A stretch of 54,987 bases of DNA, taken from assembly GCA_965658355.1 (NCBI GenBank), contig CBFHRX010000009.1:1-54987 (forward strand), given 5' to 3'. Shown piece after piece: positions 43,223-50,921 of this stretch. This DNA comes from UBA11891 sp965658355 (lineage in GTDB: Bacteria; Bacteroidota; Bacteroidia; Flavobacteriales; Flavobacteriaceae). Positions within the stretch are counted from its first letter, which is position 1. The number at the start of each line of letters is the position of its first letter. The translations under genes were made by a program, and so were the position numbers. The notes beneath the pieces were generated by a model. The model did no database searches. It worked only from the letters and a program-made list of their open reading frames with translations, and was not told where the DNA came from.

Positions 43223-43888
43223 ATGGCTGTTAGCATTCACCCCAGCTGGGAAAAAATACTCAGAGACGAGTTTAAAGCTGCTTATTTTCAAAAGCTTACC
43301 GACTTTGTGAAAACAGCCTACGCTCAAGAGGTTTGTTATCCATTGGGCCCCCTTATTTTTAATGCTTTTGAAAAATGTCCATGGGAACACGTAAAAGTAG
43401 TGCTGTTGGGGCAAGACCCATATCATGGAGCTGGACAAGCTCATGGCTTAAGTTTTTCAGTATCCGAGGGCTGTAAACACCCGCCCTCCTTGGTTAATAT
43501 CTTCAAAGAATTGACAACTGACGTAGGCAAAGCCTATCCTCAAAGTGGCGATTTAACAGCATGGGCAGAGCAGGGGGTGCTGCTTTTAAACGCAACACTT
43601 ACCGTTGCTGCTGGTCAGGCTGGAAGCCATCAAAAGAAAGGCTGGGAGCAGTTTACAGATGCTGTAATACAGAAAATTTCCTCTGAAAAGGAAGGCGTTG
43701 TGTTTTTGCTGTGGGGCGGTTATGCGCATAAAAAAAAGACACTAATTGATATAAAAAAGCATCTGGTTCTTAGCAGTGGACATCCATCACCATTGAGTGC
43801 CAATAGAGGGTATTGGTTTGGAAATAGGCACTTTAGTCAATGCAACAACTATCTTCTTAAAAAAGGAGTATTGCCAATAGAGTGGTAG
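43223..43888 (+). CDS. ung: Uracil-DNA glycosylase
   Basis: Removes uracil from DNA (family 1), 221 aa. The water-activating motif GQDPYHGAGQAHGLSFSV places Asp65, Tyr67 and His68. The C-terminal HPSPLSANRG motif supplies the minor-groove loop and catalytic His. Substrate contacts include the conserved LLLNATLTV. The length matches the family. It sits in the 107-bp space after the start of mutS2 on the opposite strand, and is convergent with the SUI1-like gene with a 6-nt gap. Confidence 0.98.
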   Translation: MAVSIHPSWEKILRDEFKAAYFQKLTDFVKTAYAQEVCYPLGPLIFNAFEKCPWEHVKVVLLGQDPYHGAGQAHGLSFSVSEGCKHPPSLVNIFKELTTDVGKAYPQSGDLTAWAEQGVLLLNATLTVAAGQAGSHQKKGWEQFTDAVIQKISSEKEGVVFLLWGGYAHKKKTLIDIKKHLVLSSGHPSPLSANRGYWFGNRHFSQCNNYLLKKGVLPIEW

Positions 43889-43894
43889 GTTTAG

Positions 43895-44245
43895 TTAGCC
43901 GCCTACGCGCTTTACACGATGCCCCATCTCTTGCAGTTTGTCCATCAGTATATCGCGATAATTCCCTTGAATAATAATCTCCCCATCCTTGACAGTCCCA
44001 CCCGAACCAACGTGTTGCTTAAGGGTTTTGGCCAGTGATTTTAGTGCTGCTGTATCCCCTTCAAATCCTTTAATGATGGTGACTGTTTTACCTGCTCTGC
44101 TCTTATTGCTAAAATGGGCTTCTAAATTTTGTTTAACAGTCGGTTCCGACTCTACTTCGTTGGTTATAGAATCGTGTACAGGAGCCAGATTCTCAAATTG
44201 AATTTGACTTAAGGCTTCTAAACTATTAAGTTTTTTTTTCTTCAT
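43895..44245 (-). CDS. SUI1/YciH-like translation factor
   Basis: A 116-aa protein with a C-terminal eIF1-like SUI1 domain: GKTVTIIKGFEGDTAALKSLAKTLKQ, and VGSGGTVKDGEIIIQG, where the glycine-rich turn is the family signature. The N-terminal half is poorly conserved and charged. The family corresponds to YciH, a bacterial homologue of eIF1, which may proofread initiation or dampen it under stress. The start is ATG 44245 (MKKKKLNSLEAL); the reading runs 12 codons further upstream but that part is not conserved. A -7 box lies at 44263-44256. Confidence 0.9.
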   Translation of the reverse strand: MKKKKLNSLEALSQIQFENLAPVHDSITNEVESEPTVKQNLEAHFSNKSRAGKTVTIIKGFEGDTAALKSLAKTLKQHVGSGGTVKDGEIIIQGNYRDILMDKLQEMGHRVKRVGG

Positions 44246-44255
44246 ATTACAAAGG

Positions 44256-44263
44256 CAAAAATA
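44256..44263 (-). promoter_or_regulatory. -7 box upstream of the SUI1-like gene
   Basis: TATTTTTG on the minus strand is an exact TAnnTTTG match about 10 nt before the ATG at 44245. A TTTG occurs upstream, but its 15-nt spacer is shorter than usual. Confidence 0.45.
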
Positions 44264-44298
44264 CAAAACAGAAAAGCACAAATTGCTATATTAGGGGG

Positions 44299-46275
44299 AT
44301 GCGTTTTGCCAAACATAAATTATCATCCAAAGAATTAGTGCGATTATATGAAGCACTTCTATTGCCCCGAAAAATAGAAGAAAAAATGCTTTTATTATTG
44401 CGACAGGGGCAGATCAGTAAATGGTTTTCGGGTATTGGGCAAGAAGCTATTTCTGTAGGTTTGACTGAGGCGCTGAAAGCAGATGAATATATCGTTCCCT
44501 TGCATCGAAACCTGGGCGTTTTTACCTCCAGAAAAATTCCCCTAAGGCGACTGTTTGCTCAATGGCAGGGGAAGGGGAGTGGCTTCACACAGGGAAGAGA
44601 TCGGAGTTTTCATTTTGGCAGTCAGGAGCATAAGATAATTGGCATGATCTCACATTTAGGACCCCAATTAGGAATTGCATGCGGGATTGCACTTTCTCAT
44701 AAGATGACGCGTCAAAATAAGGTTTGTGCCGTTTTTAGTGGAGAAGGAGGGACTAGTGAAGGAGATTTTCACGAAGCCCTAAATCTTGCTTCAGTATGGA
44801 GATTACCGGTACTTTTTTGTATTGAAAACAATGGCTATGGCTTGTCAACACCCACAAAAGAGCAGTTTGTTGTAAAGGATTTGGCAGCTAGGGCCAGTGG
44901 CTATGGCATGGACTCCTATATAGTAGATGGGAACAACGTGTTAGAAGTTTACCACCTTATCAAAAGCCTGACTAAAGAGATTCGTAAAAGACCACGTCCC
45001 GTTTTGATCGAATTCAAGACTTTTCGCCAGCGAGGTCATGAAGAGGCAAGTGGTGTAGAGTATGTTCCAAAGTCATTACAAGAGAAATGGAAAGCAAAAG
45101 ACCCAGTAGAAAACTATGAAAACTATCTTTTAGATAGTGAGGTTCTTAATCCAGAAAAAATAGCCGCCATTAAGACTGAGTTACAAGCTCAAATTCAACA
45201 AGAGTGGGAGTTAGCAAAGTCTGAAGAGCCACTCGTTTCAATGATAAGTAAAGAATTAAGTGATGTATACCAAAATACTGATAAAGAGATCATTAATTAT
45301 AGTAAAGATGTAAAAGAAATGCGTTTTGTTGATTGCTTAAAAGAGGGTCTCGATCAAGCCCTTCAACAACATCCAAAATTACTTTTTATGGGGCAGGATG
45401 TAGGGGCTTACGGAGGGGTATTTAAAGTGTCAGAAGGCTTGATAACCAAATATGGAAAGGATCGTATTCGCAATACCCCCCTTTGTGAATCAGTGATACT
45501 CTCTTGTGCCTATGGGTATGCTCTTACAGGAAAGAAAGCCCTAGTAGAGATGCAATTTGCGGATTTTGTTTCCACAGGATTTACAGCAGTGGTTAATTTG
45601 TTAGCAAAATCATTTTATCGCTGGGGACAGACAGCCGATGTAGTCATTAGAATGCCTTGTGGTGGTGGGGTAAATGCGGGACCTTTTCATTCCCAAACGA
45701 ACGAAGCCTGGTTTACAACCGTACCAGGACTTAAGATTGTCTATCCAGCCTTTCCAAAAGAGGCAAAATCTCTATTATTAGCTGCGATAGCCGACCCCAA
45801 TCCAGTTTTGTTTTTTGAGCATAAAAAGCTATATCGAACCATTAGTGGCCCTGTGCATGAAGAGGCCGTAGAAAAGGCATTTGGCGAAGCCACGATACGT
45901 AATGAGGGTGAGGACCTCAGCATTGTCAGCTATGGTCTTGGTGTTCATTGGGCATTGGAGGCTATGGCGCATTTTTCTACTTATAGCTTCGAAATTATAG
46001 ATTTAAACACCCTAGTGCCTTGGGACCGGAAAACTGTTTTTGAATCTGTACGGAAGACCAATAGAGTGTTGGTGTTACAAGAAGACAGTCAGTTTGGAGG
46101 GTATATGGGCGAAATAGCTGCCCAAATAGGGGAAGCATGTTTTGAGCATTTAGACGCTCCTGTGGGAAGGTTAGGAGCCCTTGACACTCCAATTCCTTTT
46201 GCAGCAGTATTGGAGGAGCAGTATCTTCCAAAGACGCGTTTGTATCAAAAAATAGAAGACATTCTCGCGTATTAA
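44299..46275 (+). CDS. Thiamine-dependent 2-oxoacid dehydrogenase E1, fused alpha-beta (canonical)
   Basis: A 658-aa fusion of E1 alpha (about 1-330) and E1 beta (about 345-658). Unlike the 800-aa paralogue at 22732-25134, the thiamine diphosphate motif is canonical: SGEGGTSEGDFHEALN (Glu149) and IENNGYG (Asn178), with the same 29-residue spacing. The beta half has LLFMGQDVGAYGG, NTPLCESVILSCAYG and LQEDSQFGGYMGE. GEG rather than GDG resembles branched-chain enzymes, but the substrate class is not settled. TATATTAG (44287-44294) may serve as a weak -7 box just before the start. E2 and E3 genes are not in the window. Confidence 0.92.
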   Translation: MRFAKHKLSSKELVRLYEALLLPRKIEEKMLLLLRQGQISKWFSGIGQEAISVGLTEALKADEYIVPLHRNLGVFTSRKIPLRRLFAQWQGKGSGFTQGRDRSFHFGSQEHKIIGMISHLGPQLGIACGIALSHKMTRQNKVCAVFSGEGGTSEGDFHEALNLASVWRLPVLFCIENNGYGLSTPTKEQFVVKDLAARASGYGMDSYIVDGNNVLEVYHLIKSLTKEIRKRPRPVLIEFKTFRQRGHEEASGVEYVPKSLQEKWKAKDPVENYENYLLDSEVLNPEKIAAIKTELQAQIQQEWELAKSEEPLVSMISKELSDVYQNTDKEIINYSKDVKEMRFVDCLKEGLDQALQQHPKLLFMGQDVGAYGGVFKVSEGLITKYGKDRIRNTPLCESVILSCAYGYALTGKKALVEMQFADFVSTGFTAVVNLLAKSFYRWGQTADVVIRMPCGGGVNAGPFHSQTNEAWFTTVPGLKIVYPAFPKEAKSLLLAAIADPNPVLFFEHKKLYRTISGPVHEEAVEKAFGEATIRNEGEDLSIVSYGLGVHWALEAMAHFSTYSFEIIDLNTLVPWDRKTVFESVRKTNRVLVLQEDSQFGGYMGEIAAQIGEACFEHLDAPVGRLGALDTPIPFAAVLEEQYLPKTRLYQKIEDILAY

Positions 46276-46290
46276 AGAAGTACTTGGTGA

Positions 46291-46389
46291 TTAATTATCT
46301 CGGTCCTCAAAGTTTTCATTTTTTGCCTTTTTCCATTGAGAAACAGCGAGAATAAGAATCAAAACGACTGCAATAAACCCAATCAGCAT
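46291..46389 (-). CDS. 32-aa micro-membrane protein, coupled to YbjQ
   Basis: I read this frame from the minus strand. ATG 46389 opens a 32-codon frame ending TAA at 46293-46291. Residues 1-15 are a hydrophobic helix (MLIGFIAVVLILILA) followed by a polar, charged tail (SQWKKAKNENFEDRDN). The ATG lies 1 nt after the YbjQ stop, so it is a translationally coupled last gene of the GNAT-YbjQ operon. A single-pass peptide with a charged tail suggests a membrane partner or regulator. No family is recognised, and its reality rests on position and composition. Confidence 0.6.
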   Translation of the reverse strand: MLIGFIAVVLILILAVSQWKKAKNENFEDRDN

Positions 46390-46390
46390 A

Positions 46391-46705
46391 TCAATCTATC
46401 GTTACTGCGGTTCCGTAGGCTAAAATCTCAGAGCAGCCCTGCATCACCATTGAAGTAGTCAAACGTACGTTGACAATCGCATTGGCACCCAAACGTTCTG
46501 CATCTGCTGTCATTCGTTGTAATGCTTGTTCGCGAGATTGCGCTTGCAACTTTGTGTATTCAGAAATTTCGCCACCTACAATATTTTTGAGACCTGCAAA
46601 GATATCGCTGCCAAAGTTTCGGGCTCTAACCGTACTTCCTCTTGCAATTCCGTGGACCTCCGTAATCTTTTTTCCCGGCACTTCAGGGGTTGTAACAAGA
46701 ATCAT
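46391..46705 (-). CDS. YbjQ/DUF74 family protein (heavy-metal-binding-domain fold)
   Basis: A 104-aa cytoplasmic protein of the YbjQ (UPF0145/DUF74) family, which forms pentamers. The family core is visible: ILVTTPEVPGKKITEVHGIARGSTVRARNFGSDIFAGLK, then GGEISEYTKLQAQSREQALQRM and GANAIVNVRLTTS. The old 'heavy-metal-binding' label comes from fold resemblance; no cysteine pair for metal is seen. It follows the GNAT gene after 11 nt and precedes the 32-aa membrane peptide by 1 nt. Confidence 0.9.
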   Translation of the reverse strand: MILVTTPEVPGKKITEVHGIARGSTVRARNFGSDIFAGLKNIVGGEISEYTKLQAQSREQALQRMTADAERLGANAIVNVRLTTSMVMQGCSEILAYGTAVTID

Positions 46706-46716
46706 GAATCTTTTTT

Positions 46717-47169
46717 TTAAATATAGAGGTTTTTACCGAAGCAAAAGCTGTTTTTAATCCCTACATAGGGTTCAAAGTTTGGAATTTGCACGTACTTTAA
46801 TTTTGGGTAGAAGAGGAGCGCTTCTTTTTGATTGATACCCGTTTCAAGTATACTCTTACGATAGCCTAATTCTAAAGCCCATACTTCCAATTCAGTCAGT
46901 ACTTTCCGAGCCCAGCCTTGTTGACGATACTCTGTTCGGGTATACATACGTTTAATTTCAACCGTATGTCTTGATTTTATCCGAAAAGCGCCACAACTAA
47001 CAGCAATCTCGTTTTTATACGCAACTAGCACTGCATCCAAACTCTCTGTTCCATTAAATTGATGGTAGAATTCGTGATCCTCACCATCTGTAATAGCTAG
47101 AGACGCATCAAGTAAATCTATAAGACCTAAGAAATCTTGATTTTGTTTATTTGTTCTAAGCAAGGGCAT
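46717..47169 (-). CDS. GNAT family N-acetyltransferase
   Basis: A 150-aa acetyl-CoA-dependent acyltransferase. The acetyl-CoA pyrophosphate loop reads RTEYRQQGWARKVL (the Q/RxxGxG/A signature). Strands beta4-beta5 are present as VEIKRMYT and SILETG, before the C-terminal FYPKLKYVQI with a conserved-type Tyr. The acceptor is unknown. It is the first gene of the three-gene leftward set GNAT-YbjQ-32-aa peptide, 11 nt ahead of YbjQ. The gap to the TonB operon's last gene is 114 bp, where no promoter match is convincing. Confidence 0.88.
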   Translation of the reverse strand: MPLLRTNKQNQDFLGLIDLLDASLAITDGEDHEFYHQFNGTESLDAVLVAYKNEIAVSCGAFRIKSRHTVEIKRMYTRTEYRQQGWARKVLTELEVWALELGYRKSILETGINQKEALLFYPKLKYVQIPNFEPYVGIKNSFCFGKNLYI

Positions 47170-47283
47170 AGGTAATTTTCTAATGAGATAATTAGAACTT
47201 TATCGTATTTAACATAATATTAATTATAGTCCAATTGTTGTACAGAAGAATCGAAAGCAAATGGAGCTACACAGTTAAAAGAA

Positions 47284-47625
47284 TTAGCGTTCATACAAGC
47301 AACACAATGGTAATGCTGCGTAAACTGCATCATCTGCTTTCACTAAGGGCGTATCATGTCCTACAGCGGCCACAACTTCTTGGATTGCTAAAAGATTCTG
47401 CCTCTTAGAATTATAAATAACATTTAAAACATTCGTAGGAATATCCCATTCGGCTTTTTTGACACCTTTTAATGTCAAAGTAGCTTTTTCAATACGCGCT
47501 TTACACATTTGACAATTCCCGCTTACAACAAATTCTGCTTGTTCTGTTTTGGAATTATTGGTTTGAGCGGATACTATACTGGTATACGTTAAAAACACTA
47601 ATAAGCAAAAGATTATTTTTTTCAT
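47284..47625 (-). CDS. Secreted heavy-metal-associated (HMA) domain protein
   Basis: A 113-aa exported protein with signal MKKIIFCLLVFLTYTSIVSAQ. A ferredoxin-like HMA domain carries a CxxC metal site, GNCQMCKARIE (instead of the usual MxCxxC), and the KGVKKAEWD loop. The C-terminus adds another cysteine pair, LPLCCLYER. It is the last gene of the HYC_CC_PP-TonB receptor operon. Periplasmic Cu(I) or another soft metal is inferred as ligand. ATG 47634 (MNNMKK) is an alternative start that overlaps the receptor stop by 8 nt; I prefer 47625, which gives a cleaner signal peptide. Confidence 0.85.
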   Translation of the reverse strand: MKKIIFCLLVFLTYTSIVSAQTNNSKTEQAEFVVSGNCQMCKARIEKATLTLKGVKKAEWDIPTNVLNVIYNSKRQNLLAIQEVVAAVGHDTPLVKADDAVYAALPLCCLYER

Positions 47626-47626
47626 A

Positions 47627-49855
47627 TTATTCATTTTCTATTCTCCATCGCATCCCAATATACAGCATTTGGCCAAATACAGGTGCGTATATTTGGGCAC
47701 TGTCAAACAATGGTCCAAAAGGCTGATCGGCAGCTATAATCGGATTTACTTGACGATAATCTCCTAAATTTTCGCCTCCTAGATAGCCTTCTAATAAAGG
47801 CGAAAAAACACGAGTCAACTGGCTGTTTAATAAGCTATATGCATCGGCCCATCTACCGGCTCCATCTCTTGGGCTTGCAACCAATCGCTGCTTACCCAGC
47901 CCGTGCCAGGTTAAATCCCATCGCCACTGGGTCTTTCTTTCATTGGGCTTGCTGATCCATCCTACATTCATAAAATACCTGTTTTTAGGCTGCAAAGGAA
48001 GTTGTTGTAAGCCACCTTTATAATCAGTCTCCACTACATAATTTTTATAGGCCAGTCGTAAATCCCATTGTGGTGAAGGGGCATAATCAAAGGAAACCTG
48101 AAAGCTATTCGCATAACTGCGTCCTTCTAAATTATAAAAACGTATGCTTCCTGGTGTTTCCCAGTCGACTATGACTTGATTTTGAAATTGGGTGCTGTAA
48201 TAATCAAACGTAATATCCGCTTGTTGATTCCCTCTAAGGAGGATTTGCCTGTAGCTAAAGCCGTAATTCCAGGCTTTTTCGGGTTGAAGGCCATAAAAAC
48301 GACCTCCGTTGTTCTCTATCGTAATTTGTCGGTTGGTTCCAAACTGCTTTTGCTGTTCTGCAAATATATTTGCCGCCTTTCTCCCCTGTCCTACCGAAGC
48401 CCTTAGTATCATTGTTTCCTGAGGTGTATATCGCAAGTGAAGCCTAGGAGTGAAAAAAGTACCGAGATTATTATGACTGTCAATCCGAGCTCCTAGGGTC
48501 CAATTTAGCTTCTCACTGCTATTGTTGAGCTCAAAAAAGGCCCCTACATCACGATCTGTTCGATTCCATTCTTGGATGTCTACTAGTTCATTATAAGCAT
48601 CATAGGTGAGGTTTAATCCGGTTTTAAAGGTCGTATTGGTATTGCCGATAATGCTGTTATAGAGAAGATTTAAATAGACACTTTCATGATCTATAGTATA
48701 GGTTCGTTGTCCGTAATAGGCATCTTGTGCATGATGGCTATAAGAGGCTTGAAACCCCCAGCTTCTGTAAGATAACCTAGGATTCACTTTGCCTATTTTA
48801 AGCGCAGCCTCCCCTCTTTGCGTGTCAATTTCACTTCCCCAGCTAGAAAAAATCGTGCTCCCCGGTGTAAAGTCTAGCTCTCCTAATTGTTTTTGATCGT
48901 CAATCCATTTTAGGTTTAAAAACCCAACCCACCCATTATCAGCATCCGTATACTGCATGCGGTGTAGTACATTTACTTGTTTGGCTAAGGGCATGTCTAA
49001 AAAACCATCTGCATTCCGATCTGTTTTTCGATTTCGTTGGTTGGCATGAATAAACAATCCTGTATGCCATCGATTTCCCAAGGCTTTGGTCCAGTGAACA
49101 TTCCCTTCTACTCTCCCATTCGCCGAGGTATATAAATTCACAAACAGAGGCTGCGCTGTAAACGGCTTTACTAATTCCGTATTGATTTGACCTGCTATAC
49201 TCTCAAAACCATTGACAACACTCCCCGCCCCTTTCGTTATTTGGATACTTTCTATCCGAGGTCCTGGGGTAAAGGTTAGCCCATAGGCTTGTGCTGCTCC
49301 TCGTACACTTGGGATATTCTCTTCTGCCACTAAAATATACGGGCTTGTGAGCCCCAACATTTGTATTTGTTTGGTCCCTGTAAGTGCATCCGAAAAATTG
49401 ACATCGATAGCGGGATTGGTGTCAAAACTTTCTGATAGGTTGCAGCAGGCAGCTTTTAACAATTCTTCACTGTTGATCCGCAGCATATTTTGAGCTTCTA
49501 GATAGGACTTTTGAAGACTCTTCCTACCTTGAGTGACAGTGACTCCTTTGAGCTGATTACCCTCTTCTTCCTGGAGGAAATGTATTAATAGCTTTTCGGA
49601 GGAAACAGTAAGTGTATCTGTTTGATATCCTATATAACTCAGCACTAACTCATTCTTCCCTTCTACAATAGGAATTTGAAAATCTCCTTTTTCATCAGTA
49701 ATAGTTCCGACAGTTGTGTCAAGCCAAAAGACATTGGCGCCAGTCAATGCAATGGTTTCATTTTCTTCTTTTGCGACAATCTTTCCTTGAAAGAGATCTT
49801 GTGAAAAGGAATGGTAGGCAATTAAAATAAATAAGTATGTTACTCTAGTTTTCAT
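47627..49855 (-). CDS. TonB-dependent receptor with carboxypeptidase-like N-domain
   Basis: A 742-aa outer-membrane receptor. The signal is MKTRVTYLFILIAYHSFSQ. Residues about 22-110 are a carboxypeptidase-regulatory-like domain (GANVFWLDTTVGTITDEKGDF). The plug domain (about 115-230) contains an unusual cysteine pair, AACCNLSESF, and the GSVVNGFESIAGQINTEL segment. A 22-strand barrel then ends in a C-terminal hydrophobic strand (LYIGMRWRIE). Between the HYC_CC_PP and HMA genes it forms a three-gene operon. The plug cysteines and the partners suggest soft-metal, perhaps copper, uptake; the substrate is not proven. Confidence 0.9.
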   Translation of the reverse strand: MKTRVTYLFILIAYHSFSQDLFQGKIVAKEENETIALTGANVFWLDTTVGTITDEKGDFQIPIVEGKNELVLSYIGYQTDTLTVSSEKLLIHFLQEEEGNQLKGVTVTQGRKSLQKSYLEAQNMLRINSEELLKAACCNLSESFDTNPAIDVNFSDALTGTKQIQMLGLTSPYILVAEENIPSVRGAAQAYGLTFTPGPRIESIQITKGAGSVVNGFESIAGQINTELVKPFTAQPLFVNLYTSANGRVEGNVHWTKALGNRWHTGLFIHANQRNRKTDRNADGFLDMPLAKQVNVLHRMQYTDADNGWVGFLNLKWIDDQKQLGELDFTPGSTIFSSWGSEIDTQRGEAALKIGKVNPRLSYRSWGFQASYSHHAQDAYYGQRTYTIDHESVYLNLLYNSIIGNTNTTFKTGLNLTYDAYNELVDIQEWNRTDRDVGAFFELNNSSEKLNWTLGARIDSHNNLGTFFTPRLHLRYTPQETMILRASVGQGRKAANIFAEQQKQFGTNRQITIENNGGRFYGLQPEKAWNYGFSYRQILLRGNQQADITFDYYSTQFQNQVIVDWETPGSIRFYNLEGRSYANSFQVSFDYAPSPQWDLRLAYKNYVVETDYKGGLQQLPLQPKNRYFMNVGWISKPNERKTQWRWDLTWHGLGKQRLVASPRDGAGRWADAYSLLNSQLTRVFSPLLEGYLGGENLGDYRQVNPIIAADQPFGPLFDSAQIYAPVFGQMLYIGMRWRIENE

Positions 49856-49904
49856 GTTGTATTAGCACGTTATGTTAGTAATGATTGAACAATCAAAACT
49901 CACA

Positions 49905-50318
49905 TTAGCCATACACAATCAACTGTTTGTACTCCTTGTAGAACTCAACTACCAATAAAGGGGGTTGTGGCAGCGGGATCTCATCGGGAACAAAGGGTAT
50001 ATGCAAAGAATTACCAATTGAGAGAAGCCCTGTGGAAACATCAAGTTGTTTCTCAACGTCTAGAACAATCTCTGAGTTCGTTTTATAGTCTTCTAATAAG
50101 TCTGGAAGTAAAACGACATCATCACAGCAAGAAGACTGATGTATTGAATTAGATAGAGGGGTCTTTTTTGATTCTGACTCCATTCCACATCCTTCAGCCT
50201 CTGTAAATACAGAAGCAATATTCACTAACTTTTCTCCGCAATAATGAAGGTTCAGCCCATAACTAAACGGACTGTTTAAAAATAAAAGACTCAATAAAAA
50301 TGAGACTACCTTTTTCAT
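49905..50318 (-). CDS. HYC_CC_PP family protein (exported, cysteine-rich)
   Basis: A 137-aa exported protein named for its motifs: HYC in LNLHYCGEKL, CC in SSCCDDVVL, and PP in PLPQPPLLV. The N-terminus is a signal peptide (MKKVVSFLLSLLFLNSPFSYG). From memory, this family recurs in Bacteroidota next to a TonB receptor and an HMA protein, as here; its function is unknown. Histidine and cysteines suggest a periplasmic metal binder, perhaps passing ions from the receptor. First gene of the operon, with a promoter (50350-50323) whose -7 box ends 4 nt from the ATG. Confidence 0.85.
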   Translation of the reverse strand: MKKVVSFLLSLLFLNSPFSYGLNLHYCGEKLVNIASVFTEAEGCGMESESKKTPLSNSIHQSSCCDDVVLLPDLLEDYKTNSEIVLDVEKQLDVSTGLLSIGNSLHIPFVPDEIPLPQPPLLVVEFYKEYKQLIVYG

Positions 50319-50322
50319 GTCG

Positions 50323-50350
50323 CAAAGATATCTCTTTTTTTTTTAGCAAA
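50323..50350 (-). promoter_or_regulatory. Strong promoter of the HYC_CC_PP-TonB-HMA operon, leaderless type
   Basis: TATCTTTG on the minus strand (50330-50323) is an exact TAnnTTTG match. TTTG (50350-50347) lies 16 nt upstream. The ATG at 50318 is 4 nt after the box, so the predicted transcription start falls at the start codon. Confidence 0.7.
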
Positions 50351-50485
50351 CTTAAGGGTTCTTTTTCTCTCACAGTATCCTCTTCCCATGTGAAACAAAT
50401 TCAATACGTATACGCAGCTGTCAATTGTTTATAAGATTGTGGATTGATTTTGCAGTCGTATTCTAGATGTAGATAAGGTCTAATT

Positions 50486-50493
50486 TATCTTTA
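50486..50493 (+). promoter_or_regulatory. Weak -7 box upstream of the 137-aa hypothetical gene
   Basis: TATCTTTA is one mismatch from TAnnTTTG and lies 14 nt before the ATG at 50508. No TTG is found at the right distance. The rest of 50351-50480 shows no other recognisable element. Confidence 0.35.
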
Positions 50494-50507
50494 TAAAAAC
50501 CATAGAC

Positions 50508-50921
50508 ATGAATGATCGCCCGAATGACTTACTCCGCATCCGACCCGAAATTAAAAAGACAAAAACCTTTCAGCAAACCAGTGCAGCTGAGAATTTTCAA
50601 AATCAGACGATACGCCCTATATTAAAACTACAAAACCCTTTGCTGTTAGCGGTATTTGAAAATTATATCCACAAGCGAAAAGGGGTTTTTTACGATCTGA
50701 ATATTGATAAGAAAATGGCGTATATAGAACATGCAATTTTCAAAGATCAAAAATTCAGAAACTTAATTAAGGGGATCCTAATAGGCCATTTTACGCTTGA
50801 TGAATACACCCTTTACTGTACCGACTCTTCTGCCTTAAACAAAAGAATGATGCGAATGGTCATTACCCGACTACAAGATCAAATCCAGCTTATGGAAAAA
50901 CCTTCTCTTAAAATTGCTTAA
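50508..50921 (+). CDS. Conserved hypothetical protein, all-helical
   Basis: A 137-aa cytoplasmic protein with no signal or membrane segment. It looks helical, with a charged N-terminus (RIRPEIKKTK), a middle LKLQNPLLLAVFENYIHKRKGVFYDL, and a C-terminal ALNKRMMRMVITRLQDQIQLM. From memory, very similar flavobacterial proteins exist, sometimes labelled 'glyoxalase' without support; no metal or active site can be seen here. Its stop interlocks with the convergent amidohydrolase relic over TTAA (50918-50921). Function unknown. Confidence 0.75.
   Translation: MNDRPNDLLRIRPEIKKTKTFQQTSAAENFQNQTIRPILKLQNPLLLAVFENYIHKRKGVFYDLNIDKKMAYIEHAIFKDQKFRNLIKGILIGHFTLDEYTLYCTDSSALNKRMMRMVITRLQDQIQLMEKPSLKIA

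Noticed and set aside
47221..47283. Open codons in frame after the HMA stop on the minus strand (NCVAPFAF, then QQLDYN), suggesting a readthrough or lost C-terminus
   Set aside because: The TAA at 47286-47284 is normal, no ATG opens this frame, and a 20-codon run is within chance.
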